IMG/VR virus record: IMGVR_UViG_3300031839_000325
Location: 1-30,756 of that record
From: a virus
Length of the DNA stretch: 30,756 bases
Strand: one strand, 5' to 3'
Below, in pieces: positions 23,487 to 29,666 of the stretch. The notes beneath the pieces were generated by a model that was not told the origin of the DNA, did not search any database, and saw only the letters and a program-made list of their open reading frames with translations. Numbering within the stretch: position 1 is the first letter of the stretch; each line of letters begins with the position of its first letter. Position numbers and translations under genes: made by a program.

Positions 23487-23690
23487 ATGCTTAGTTATAT
23501 GGACACATTAAAAGAACAATCAGCATGTGCAAAGGTCGATCTAAAGAAAGCCTTTGTATATGCTGGCGTTCCTGACTCAACCTTTTACCGCGCAAAGATG
23601 GGTAAGAACTTGAGGCACAGCACAGCTTGCAAAGTGGAAAAGGCTATTGAAAAACTTTCAGCACTTCAAGAAAGAAACACCTGTTCCTGA
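23487..23690 (+). CDS. Short helix-turn-helix regulator, probable repressor of the early region
   Basis: 67 residues from ATG 23487. A GTG at 23481 is upstream of the expected transcription start, and an ATG at 23499 is another possibility; none has a Shine-Dalgarno. The sequence 'CAKVDLKKAFVYAGVPDSTF' followed by 'YRAKMGKNLRHSTACKVEKA' has the Cro/CI-like pattern: helix 2, turn (AGVPDST), recognition helix and a third helix. It is small, like Cro-type proteins. The operator-like palindrome in its own promoter and in two other early promoters makes it the natural candidate for binding that sequence. The XRE protein encoded next at 23701 is a competing candidate. Confidence 0.66.
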   Translation: MLSYMDTLKEQSACAKVDLKKAFVYAGVPDSTFYRAKMGKNLRHSTACKVEKAIEKLSALQERNTCS

Positions 23691-23700
23691 CACTTACGAG

Positions 23701-23901
23701 ATGATAATCTATCAGCTTGTACAAGAACGCAACAATCAAAAGATTAGTCAAGAAGAACTGGCTCATCGTATTGGCTGTGCTAAATCTTTAATTCACAAAT
23801 GGGAACAGTACAAGAGAGTGCCAAGCGGGTTTCTCTTTTCGTGCTGGCTGGATGCACTTGGCTGTCAGATCAAGATCACGAAGAAAAATATTAAGCGATA
23901 G
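23701..23901 (+). CDS. XRE-family (Cro/CI-type) helix-turn-helix protein
   Basis: 66 residues from ATG 23701. An upstream TTG at 23647 would extend it into the previous gene. 'LVQERNNQKISQEELAHRIG' followed by 'CAKSLIHKWEQYKRVPSGF' is a clear XRE HTH with the S-Q-E-E-L-A-x-R-I-G helix, turn and recognition helix. The rest is short, so it is one domain without dimer or cleavage modules. It is placed directly after the first HTH gene, 10 bp away, suggesting a two-gene regulator cassette. Weak ribosome site (TACGAG). Confidence 0.74.
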   Translation: MIIYQLVQERNNQKISQEELAHRIGCAKSLIHKWEQYKRVPSGFLFSCWLDALGCQIKITKKNIKR

Positions 23902-24024
23902 GTCTGGCAGACCACAAACATGCGAAGCATGTGCAGTAAGTACACCATACTTTGTTGCAGTACTTGCATCTATAGAACCAGTGGCGCATTATATAATCTG
24001 TGTCGATTGCTATGAGAGGGAAAC

Positions 24025-24351
24025 ATGGCAAACAAAAATCGTAATAAAGGAAACTACCACGAGAAGTGGTTCGTTGACTGGCTCAAGAAGCTCGGCTTCC
24101 AAGCGAAACGCCAGCCCCTCTCGGGCAGCTTGGGAGGCGAGTATCGAGGCGACATCATCTGGGAGTTCGGGGGAGAACGACTGGTAGTTGAAGTCAAGTA
24201 CCGTGACAAGTCAAGCTTTCCCAATCCCTTCACAATAATGGAGGGCCGTGACGCAGCCCTATATAAGCGGAGACACGGCACTCCAAAAACCCTAGTCATA
24301 TTTGATGGTGATTTCTTTGAAGAAAGGATAGCACCACTCATCAAAAAATAA
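24025..24351 (+). CDS. PD-(D/E)XK nuclease, Holliday-junction-resolvase-like
   Basis: 108 residues. 'NKGNYHEKWFVDWLKKLGF' with Glu13, 'GGEYRGDIIW' with Asp43, and 'LVVEVKYRDK' with Glu56 and Lys58 give the nuclease triad E...D-x12-ExK, typical of VRR/Hjc-like or T7 gp3-type resolvases. 'QPLSGSLGGEY' resembles the S-G-S/x-x-G loop of Hjc-like enzymes. Likely role: resolution of branched replication or recombination intermediates before packaging. Ribosome site GAGAGGG, 6 nt before ATG. Confidence 0.8.
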   Translation: MANKNRNKGNYHEKWFVDWLKKLGFQAKRQPLSGSLGGEYRGDIIWEFGGERLVVEVKYRDKSSFPNPFTIMEGRDAALYKRRHGTPKTLVIFDGDFFEERIAPLIKK

Positions 24352-24361
24352 GGAGAACCAC

Positions 24362-24988
24362 ATGGCATTTGTTGCAATGGCAAAGGCTATACAAACAGAC
24401 ATTCCAGATCCACTAGCCAAGTGGCTGCTTGTCGTGCTTGCAGATCATGCTGATGAAGATAGACTACAGTGCTGGCCTAGCATAGACAGGCTAGTGCAGC
24501 GCACAGGTATGAGCAGGGCAACTGTAGCTAGAAAACTAAATGATCTTGAGCAATCAGGAATTATACACAGAGACAAAGGCAACTCACAAAGGTCTACGCT
24601 CTATACCCTTTTGTCTCTTAGAGAGATAGTCTCACACAGAGACGAGGTAGTCTCAGACAGAGACCCTAACCTATCAAAGAAACTATCAACTAAGAAAAGA
24701 GGGGCAGTGCCTGAGAATTGGAAACCATCTGATGAGTTGATTGAATCTATAAATGAATCACTGAAGGAGAACCTTGACCATGAGTATGAAACACCTAGCT
24801 TCTGCGATTACCATCAGTCCAAAGGCAACGTCTTTGCCAGCATCGACAAAGCCTACCGGAACTGGTGTAGAAATTCAGTTAAGTATAGCCGAGCAAGAAC
24901 AAGCAATAGCACTACTGGTGTCGGCAGCCGATCCACTGGCGGTAGACAAAAGGCTGATTACTTCGCTGGAATTATTGACGGGCTTTAG
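24362..24988 (+). CDS. Replication initiator, lambda O-like (N-terminal winged helix, internal origin candidate)
   Basis: 208 residues. Residues about 10-80 form a winged helix ('LAKWLLVVLADHADEDRLQC', 'WPSIDRLVQRTGMSRATVAR', then 'KLNDLEQSGIIHRDKG'), the origin-binding domain type of phage O-like initiators. The end, 'SFCDYHQSKGNVFASIDKAY' plus 'RNWCRN' (147-171), is the usual C-terminal motif of such proteins. The linker (90-115) is encoded by iteron-like repeats (24613-24664). GGAGAACCA and ATG are one base apart. It precedes a possible loader gene and the recombination genes, like lambda O and P. The final part (172-208) is low complexity and overlaps the next gene. Confidence 0.78.
   Translation: MAFVAMAKAIQTDIPDPLAKWLLVVLADHADEDRLQCWPSIDRLVQRTGMSRATVARKLNDLEQSGIIHRDKGNSQRSTLYTLLSLREIVSHRDEVVSDRDPNLSKKLSTKKRGAVPENWKPSDELIESINESLKENLDHEYETPSFCDYHQSKGNVFASIDKAYRNWCRNSVKYSRARTSNSTTGVGSRSTGGRQKADYFAGIIDGL
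24613..24664. repeat. Three iteron-like repeats in the initiator gene, candidate replication origin
   Basis: GTCTC-N5-GAGAC occurs at 24629-24643 and 24650-24664, with a close third copy at 24613-24627 (GTCTC-TTAGA-GAGAT). Longer shared text is TAGTCTCAnACAGAGAC in copies 2 and 3, spaced by 21 bp. A/T-rich, purine-biased DNA with the direct repeat CTATCAA follows (24671-24699). Lambda has the same arrangement: iterons then an A-rich segment inside gene O. Confidence 0.62.
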
Positions 24989-25415
24989 AGTCGAGCCTAT
25001 CCAGCGCACACGCTATCTCAAAGACGAGACTGTAGACATACAGCTACAAGGATACAAGATCCGCTGTGATGACAAGGACAAGTGCATCCAAGCTATCAAG
25101 AAGATCAAGCAGTCGCTCACCCCACTGCCAGCGGAAGAGATCGCGCAACGCCTCACCGTGTTGGCTGCGCTGGTGGTGAAGCCAACAGGTGAGTCGTCTT
25201 CCGATCATAAGATCAGGATAAAAGCAATCACATCTCAGCTTGTCTCATTCCCTGCCGACATAGTTATCAGAGCGATTGATAATGTTGGGAAGGCAACAAC
25301 CTTCTGGCCTGCCTATGCAGAGTTTCATAAGCACATCGAATACAAACTCAAGACTAGGTACAAATTACTAGAAGCATTTGAAAAACAACTATTAACCCTT
25401 GACCATACTGCGTAG
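24780..25415 (+). CDS. Possible replication partner / helicase-loader-type protein
   Basis: 211 residues from the ATG at 24780; GGAGAACC lies 6-13 nt upstream, inside the initiator gene. The first ~35 residues (SAITISPKATSLPASTKPTG) are low complexity. The middle contains 'LVSAADPLAVDKRLITSLEL' and the end contains the 'VIRAIDNVGKATTFWPAYAE' type motif (x-W-P-x-x-A-E-F/L) often found in phage loader-like or P-like proteins. The remainder is helical. Position right after the O-like gene supports a lambda P analogue, but no ATPase or defined domain is visible. It overlaps the initiator by 209 nt, which is unusually long. Confidence 0.55.
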   Translation: MSMKHLASAITISPKATSLPASTKPTGTGVEIQLSIAEQEQAIALLVSAADPLAVDKRLITSLELLTGFRVEPIQRTRYLKDETVDIQLQGYKIRCDDKDKCIQAIKKIKQSLTPLPAEEIAQRLTVLAALVVKPTGESSSDHKIRIKAITSQLVSFPADIVIRAIDNVGKATTFWPAYAEFHKHIEYKLKTRYKLLEAFEKQLLTLDHTA

Positions 25416-25427
25416 TTGCAGTATAAA
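25399..25427 (+). promoter_or_regulatory. Sigma70-like promoter of the exonuclease operon
   Basis: TTGACC (25399-25404, 5 of 6), 17-bp spacer, TATAAA (25422-25427, 5 of 6). Start would be near 25434, just before the Shine-Dalgarno, giving a very short leader. The spacer is filled by an operator-like palindrome. Confidence 0.7.
25407..25422. promoter_or_regulatory. Operator-like palindrome, copy 3
   Basis: ACTGCG-TAGT-TGCAGT, flanked so that ATACTGC and GCAGTAT form a 7-bp inverted repeat with a 6-bp centre. It overlaps the spacer and the first base of the -10 box. Confidence 0.72.
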
Positions 25428-25445
25428 GAAACAAAGGAGAACCAA

Positions 25446-26234
25446 ATGGAACGCAAGGGATTTATCGGCGGCTCTGATATGCGCCGCATTATGGATGGTC
25501 AATGGGTAGACCTATGGGAAGAGAAGCTTGGGCTTGTCGAATCAGAAGATCTATCTGACAATCTAGCTGTGCAGCTAGGCACACACACTGAAGACTTCAA
25601 TATCAAATGGTTTGAGAAGAACTTCAAGACAATCACAGGTAATCATCAGCAAGAATATCGTATGCAGTACGAAAGCGTACCACTCAAGGCTACTGTTGAT
25701 GGTGTAACCAACGATGGCACAGCCGTTGTAGAGTGCAAGCATACCTATGAGCGCAACACAATGGAGGGTTGCCTCAAGATGTACATGCCTCAGATACAAT
25801 TCTATCTATGGGTATCAGTGCATGATGGCTGTTATCTATCTGTAATCTTTGGCAATCGCAGATGGGAATGTGTCTATGTCCAAAAGGATTGGGACTACAT
25901 CAAGAAGATGCAAGTCATGGTCAAAGAGTTTTGGAAGTGTGTACAGGATAACACACGCCCTTTCGGTGACAACCTTGCGGAGCCAGTAAGCATCGACAAG
26001 ATCAAGGTCGATGGTCTGGTACGCAGGGATGCATCATCTGACAACGAGTTTATCTCACGCTGCCATGACTACATACAGCATGAAACCAATGCAAAACTAT
26101 TCGAGTCTGCCAAGTCTGATCTCAAGGCAATGGTAGGCGATGATGAGAGGGAAGTATACTGTGACCTTCTCTCTATCAAGCGCGACAAGCGCGGCTCACT
26201 TCGCGTCACAGTAAAGGAGAACCAGAATGTCTGA
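25446..26234 (+). CDS. Lambda-type 5'-3' exonuclease (YqaJ-like recombinase)
   Basis: 262 residues from ATG 25446, chosen for GGAGAACCA just upstream. 'FIGGSDMRRIM' at the N-terminus, 'LGTHTED' (44-50, Glu49), 'PLKATVDG' with Asp85, 'VVECKHT' with Glu96 and Lys98, and 'PQIQFYLW' (115-122) make the complete nuclease core of the lambda-exo/YqaJ family. It degrades one strand from double-stranded ends and hands it to an annealing protein. The next gene encodes that partner and overlaps the stop by 8 nt, like lambda red. Its promoter carries operator copy 3. Confidence 0.86.
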   Translation: MERKGFIGGSDMRRIMDGQWVDLWEEKLGLVESEDLSDNLAVQLGTHTEDFNIKWFEKNFKTITGNHQQEYRMQYESVPLKATVDGVTNDGTAVVECKHTYERNTMEGCLKMYMPQIQFYLWVSVHDGCYLSVIFGNRRWECVYVQKDWDYIKKMQVMVKEFWKCVQDNTRPFGDNLAEPVSIDKIKVDGLVRRDASSDNEFISRCHDYIQHETNAKLFESAKSDLKAMVGDDEREVYCDLLSIKRDKRGSLRVTVKENQNV

Positions 26235-26679
26235 CAATCTAAAGCTATGGAATACAGTATCCAAATCAGATCCAAAGTATCTCAAGAAGGTATCATTCGG
26301 ATCACGTTCATTCACCGCTATCGATCCTCAGTATCAGGTACGCTGCGCCACAGAACAGTTCGGCCCAGTCGGTCAAGGCTGGGGATGGAAGAACAACACA
26401 CGTTTCATCGATGTATCCAATGGAGACACCGCAGTCATTGCCGATGTCACTATCTGGATTGGCTCTGATGAGTATTGCTTCGGCCCCTTCTCTGGTTGCC
26501 GCAAGTTCTTCGATGCAGCCAAGGGTCGCATGGCAGAAGATGCACCCAAGATGGCAATCACTGACGGTCTTACCAAGGCTCTATCACACCTAGGATTCAA
26601 CGCAGATGTATTCCTTGGGGAGATGGACGGTAACAAGTATGCCGCAGATAGCTCTAAAAAAGGCGGTGAGGGGTGGTAA
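26227..26679 (+). CDS. Single-strand annealing protein (Rad52/Sak-like)
   Basis: 150 residues. 'LKKVSFGSRSFTAIDPQYQV' then 'CATEQFGPVGQGWGWK' and later 'APKMAITDGLTKALSHLGFN' followed by ADVFLGEMDGNKY match a phage annealing-protein type (I recall it as Rad52/Sak-like, from memory only). Partner: the exonuclease encoded upstream. Ribosome site GGAGAACCAGA before ATG, inside the previous gene. This is the expected exo-annealase pair, which also supports circularisation or concatemer formation. Confidence 0.72.
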   Translation: MSDNLKLWNTVSKSDPKYLKKVSFGSRSFTAIDPQYQVRCATEQFGPVGQGWGWKNNTRFIDVSNGDTAVIADVTIWIGSDEYCFGPFSGCRKFFDAAKGRMAEDAPKMAITDGLTKALSHLGFNADVFLGEMDGNKYAADSSKKGGEGW

Positions 26680-26687
26680 GCCCCTCA
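26667..26687 (+). terminator. Hairpin at the end of the annealing-protein gene, possible attenuator
   Basis: TGAGGGG and CCCCTCA form a 7-bp stem with the stop codon in the 7-base loop. No T-tract follows, so this may be a translational or RNA-stability element more than a terminator. Confidence 0.35.
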
Positions 26688-26734
26688 TAGCTACCCAACT
26701 ACCAGAATAATTTAACCCCACTCAGGAGGCTTCT

Positions 26735-27115
26735 ATGAGCGATTACGACAATACTAATAAGGGCGCAGCCTTTAAACCCTTCCCAGAAATGGCTATGATT
26801 CTGCAAGGTAAGGTAGATAACAATGGCAACAATGAAGATCTGGTTCTTGTCAAGACCACATCAAAAGATGGTACGCCGCGTATTGACCTATACCAAAAGG
26901 TTGGTGCATTATTCGAGAACGATAAGGGCGACAACCAGAACAAGCCAGACTACACTGGCCCTTACCAAGACAACTTACGCATAGCCGCATGGCGTAGAAC
27001 AAAGGATGGGTCTGCCTACATGTCCTTTGAACTATCGGAGAAAACAAATGGTGCAGCGCAGCCGAAAGAAGATCCGCTGGTCAAGATCCTAGATGGAGAT
27101 GATGTACCGTTCTAA
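26735..27115 (+). CDS. SSB-like single-stranded-DNA-binding protein (DUF736-like)
   Basis: 126 residues. Near the N-terminus 'DNTNKGAAFK' and later 'PDYTGPYQDNLRIAAWRRTK' and 'KDGSAYMSFELSEK' resemble DUF736-type OB-fold proteins. The C-terminus LDGDDVPF copies the acidic SSB tip (DDxPF) that recruits host replication proteins. These two features together make an SSB role likely. Shine-Dalgarno AGGAGG upstream. It follows exonuclease and annealing protein in the same direction. Confidence 0.74.
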   Translation: MSDYDNTNKGAAFKPFPEMAMILQGKVDNNGNNEDLVLVKTTSKDGTPRIDLYQKVGALFENDKGDNQNKPDYTGPYQDNLRIAAWRRTKDGSAYMSFELSEKTNGAAQPKEDPLVKILDGDDVPF

Positions 27116-27154
27116 TAAGTGATGAGGTTGGTGGTTCTTCTTACTCATCATACT

Positions 27155-27187
27155 GAGGCAGATCTACTCTACAGGTCTGCCTCTTTT
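27155..27187 (+). terminator. Rho-independent terminator after the SSB-like gene
   Basis: GAGGCAGA (27155-27162) and TCTGCCTC (27176-27183) form an 8-bp stem followed by TTTT. It lies 40 bp after the SSB-like stop and 14 bp before the zinc-ribbon gene. A second, 7-bp hairpin (TGATGAG/CTCATCA, 27120-27150) precedes it. Confidence 0.8.
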
Positions 27188-27201
27188 ATATGGAGGACAA
27201 T

Positions 27202-27393
27202 ATGTTTGAAACAGGAGATGGTAGCTGGGAAGTTCTTCTATCTAAAGGAAGATGCCCAAGCTGCAAAAGTTTACTGGTAACAATTGAAGATACACTGAAG
27301 CGAAAGAAAAGAGAGTGCCTTGTCTGCAGCTTAACAGTTACTGACGTTAAAGAATCAATCCCTTACGATACCCATTCACACGATCAAACGTAA
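27202..27393 (+). CDS. Small zinc-ribbon protein
   Basis: 63 residues from ATG 27202; ATG 27190 is rejected because GGAGG lies between the two and serves the second. CPSC (18-21) and CLVC (39-42) give CX2C-X17-CX2C, a zinc ribbon. Such mini-proteins in phages can bind DNA or host RNA polymerase. Located after a strong terminator, it may be read by partial read-through. The 3' end overlaps the convergent endolysin gene by 47 nt. Confidence 0.65.
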   Translation: MFETGDGSWEVLLSKGRCPSCKSLLVTIEDTLKRKKRECLVCSLTVTDVKESIPYDTHSHDQT

Positions 27394-27796
27394 GCAACTC
27401 GCCACGATTGTGTCGATAGCTACAGTAGCTGCAATGAATCCATCCAGTGTTGCCACCAGTGTAACACTCAAGGATTAGCTGATCGAATGGCAAGCTATCT
27501 CTAATCCACACAGCCAAGTCAGCGTTGTCGATACCAGCTACTTCAAAGTCTGCTGCCTCTCCCTTGGCATGTTGACTGTTAATACTACTGCCAATAGCCA
27601 CACACAACTCCGCACTTCTAAAGCCAGAAGACACTATGAATGGGCCGAACTCATCACGAATAGGCTGCAGAATATTCTCACACAACTCTATCATATTCTT
27701 AATCTGCCCCTCATCTGGCAGATTCGGTATGTCTCTACGCTCTGCAGTCTGACTCTTAACCATCTCATCAAGAGTAAAGTTCCTTGACAGATTCAT
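27347..27796 (-). CDS. Peptidase M15-type endolysin
   Basis: 149 residues. 'SQHAKGEAADF' (75-84) with His76 and Asp83, and 'GWIHCSY' with His121, are the zinc ligands of M15 D-Ala-D-Ala peptidases; 'FGPFIVSSGFRSAEL' precedes them as usual. It cleaves peptide crosslinks of peptidoglycan for lysis. The two holin-like genes lie immediately upstream in the same unit; the holin stop overlaps this start. Convergent overlap with the zinc-ribbon gene at its end. Confidence 0.85.
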   Translation of the reverse strand: MNLSRNFTLDEMVKSQTAERRDIPNLPDEGQIKNMIELCENILQPIRDEFGPFIVSSGFRSAELCVAIGSSINSQHAKGEAADFEVAGIDNADLAVWIRDSLPFDQLILECYTGGNTGWIHCSYCSYRHNRGELLTFDRVNGYRKGLIL

Positions 27797-28170
27797 TTCT
27801 TAAACCCCTTCAAGCCACGCAAACCAAACGATGCACCAATAGATGCATACACTGCCCACTGAAACCAGTCAGGTGTAGCAGACAAGGCAGCAAAGCCACG
27901 CTCAACATATGGCTGGGTAAATGGGATAAAGCACATAGCAATGATAACAATAAACAACACAGTCCATGCCTCATCCTTCCAGCTATTGTCGCTGGCTTGA
28001 GCCATGATCTTTTCCCAGCCAGCCTCGTGCGTAGCGGCAACCTTCATTACCTCTGCTTCGGCATCGGCTTTGGCTTGTGCAACTTTACCTTTAGCTTTAG
28101 TCTGCTCTACCTTTGACTCCATCCAAGAGCCAGCTAAACTAGCGATTGGATTGATTAGTGCTTGCCACAT
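27793..28170 (-). CDS. Holin of the GTA/3-TM type
   Basis: 125 residues. Charged helical region 18-60, then 'SWKDEAWTVLFIVIIAMCFI' with a transmembrane segment (about 66-86), 'PYVERGFAALSATPDWFQWA', and a second helix (about 104-118). This is the typical pattern of the 3-TM gene-transfer-agent/phage holin family. Role: timed membrane permeabilisation to release the endolysin. It overlaps the endolysin start by 4 nt and the upstream membrane-protein gene by 32 nt. Confidence 0.78.
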   Translation of the reverse strand: MWQALINPIASLAGSWMESKVEQTKAKGKVAQAKADAEAEVMKVAATHEAGWEKIMAQASDNSWKDEAWTVLFIVIIAMCFIPFTQPYVERGFAALSATPDWFQWAVYASIGASFGLRGLKGFKK

Positions 28171-28378
28171 GATGCTTTCCTTCGTGATTCATCCACACTG
28201 CAAAGGCTCCGGTCATTGCTCCAGTAACTACAGATACAAGCCCAGCTTGTGCTGGACTAGGATCAGGCAATGCCATGAACCATTCAACTACACGCCAACT
28301 CATCAATGACATCATAATCATCATTGCTCTTGGCAATAATTTAAGCTTTAATATTCGATTCTCTATCCTATCAATCAT
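28139..28378 (-). CDS. Small membrane protein, probable second holin or holin partner
   Basis: 79 residues with hydrophobic parts at about 17-36 (RAMMIMMSLMSWRVVEWFMA) and 44-63 (AGLVSVVTGAMTGAFAVWMN) and a loop containing 'PDPSPAQ', a pattern found in small phage holin-like proteins. The tail is His/polar. It precedes the 3-TM holin and may act as a second pore or antiholin. Start only 20 bp from the divergent plus-strand gene. Confidence 0.68.
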   Translation of the reverse strand: MIDRIENRILKLKLLPRAMMIMMSLMSWRVVEWFMALPDPSPAQAGLVSVVTGAMTGAFAVWMNHEGKHHVASTNQSNR

Positions 28379-28398
28379 ATCAAACCTCGGTGAAAAAA

Positions 28399-28734
28399 AT
28401 GAGCGAACTAATTAGAAATGATATATTAGCTAAAGCCAAAGACGCAGTAAAAGAACGCGGTGAAAATTATGGAAAACCTTCTGACAATTTTACTATAACT
28501 GCTGCTCTTTATGAGGCTCATCTAGCTATACCTATGACTCCATTTGATGTGGGTGCATTACATATCTTAAATAAGTTAGCTCGTTTACATTCTGATCCTA
28601 CTCATGTTGACTCTTGGGTTGACATTGCTGGGTACGCTGCTGTTACTTGCGAAGCGATCTACGATATTGAAGATACTCAGCACCTTCCTGCGGATCAGCA
28701 AAACATTGTACCCATGAAACCTCCGAAGGATTAG
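28399..28734 (+). CDS. DUF6378-like protein on the opposite strand within the lysis/late region
   Basis: 111 residues from ATG 28399 (a GTG at 28390 is also in frame). 'KERGENYGKPSDNFTITAAL' followed by 'LHILNKLARLHSDPTHVDSW' and 'VDIAGYAAVTCEA' is very characteristic of the DUF6378 proteins common in tailed phages, whose function is unknown. The region is more AT-rich in codon use (AAT, ATA, TTA) than its neighbours. It is the only plus-strand gene between 27400 and the right edge. Its last 92 nt overlap the metallophosphoesterase gene on the other strand. These signs suggest a late-acquired 'moron'. Confidence 0.78.
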   Translation: MSELIRNDILAKAKDAVKERGENYGKPSDNFTITAALYEAHLAIPMTPFDVGALHILNKLARLHSDPTHVDSWVDIAGYAAVTCEAIYDIEDTQHLPADQQNIVPMKPPKD

Positions 28735-29665
28735 TTGGATCGATCACTTGCATAATTGCTTGACCAAACTTCTGTTGCTCAAAGCCTTTAACAAAAGCAT
28801 AGGTGTCATGATACTTGTAACCTCGCGCTCTAGCTAACCAAGCAGTGCGCTCTTCTTCTACAAGTTCGATCTGCCCCAATGCCCAATTGTGCTTATGACC
28901 ACTGATATACAAGTGTGCATGTGATCTAAACTTTGCGGTCTTTGTCTGTGCGTGTAATGGATTCCACTGGCTATGCCCAGCCATGTCATGCGCGACAAAG
29001 ATCTTGCACTCACGCTTGTTTGGAAACTTCAAAGCAATCCTAGCTTCCCAGTTCTCAAAGACTGTATGCTCTTCTGCAATCCACTTCAATGGATCGCCAG
29101 CACCAGACCACATGTCGTGATTGCCACCAATAAGAATCATTGGATTCATCTCTTGAATCAACCACTCGACTAGCTTCCATGCTGTCTTGTGTGATGTATC
29201 CTGCTCACCATACAAACGACCAAGCCTACCAACCCAGTTGTTCTGTTGATCCCCTAATGAGCAGCCATAGACACCATCATAGTTATTAATAATATCTAAG
29301 TGTTCTCTCAATGCATCCCAGTCACAATGATTGTCATCGATGTGCGGATCACCAAGCCAAAGCAAACCAATTGGCTCGTCTGTATTCATATGTATCGCAC
29401 TCCACTTCTTGGCTTCACGATACTTCTTTCTTTTCTTAAAGCGTTGATGAAGGTGATCGACAATATCATCTACTGGTATATCATCGTCTAGCTTTGGAGG
29501 TAATCTGTAACCAACATTGTTCTCAAGGATGCCAGATCTTTTTCCACTTTTTAATCTGTTGATAATGGTAGATCTGGGTATGCCTGACTCTCTAGATGCT
29601 GCTCTTACGCTGCCATGCATGTTTACAAGAGACTCAGCCTCTAATATCTTTTCCTTATTGGTCAC
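28643..29665 (-). CDS. Metallophosphoesterase with N-terminal HTH
   Basis: 340 residues. An N-terminal HTH (about 8-40: 'ESLVNMHGSVRAASRESGIP' then 'RSTIINRLKSGK') precedes a calcineurin-like phosphoesterase: 'GDPHIDD' (Asp106, His108), 'GDQ' (Asp139), 'GGNHDMW' (Asn182, His183), 'HD' (226-227) and 'GHKH' (256-259). All metal ligands are present, so it is probably active on DNA ends, RNA or a nucleotide. The HTH suggests DNA targeting. It lies in the leftward late unit, and its C-terminal coding overlaps the DUF6378-like gene. Confidence 0.8.
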   Translation of the reverse strand: MTNKEKILEAESLVNMHGSVRAASRESGIPRSTIINRLKSGKRSGILENNVGYRLPPKLDDDIPVDDIVDHLHQRFKKRKKYREAKKWSAIHMNTDEPIGLLWLGDPHIDDNHCDWDALREHLDIINNYDGVYGCSLGDQQNNWVGRLGRLYGEQDTSHKTAWKLVEWLIQEMNPMILIGGNHDMWSGAGDPLKWIAEEHTVFENWEARIALKFPNKRECKIFVAHDMAGHSQWNPLHAQTKTAKFRSHAHLYISGHKHNWALGQIELVEEERTAWLARARGYKYHDTYAFVKGFEQQKFGQAIMQVIDPTNPSEVSWVQCFADPQEGAEYLQYRRSLRK

Positions 29666-29666
29666 T

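Noticed and set aside
23964-23997. TTGCAT ... TATAAT as a promoter for the nuclease gene
   Set aside because: The -10 is perfect but the spacing is 22 bp and no other -35 is present at 16-18 bp.
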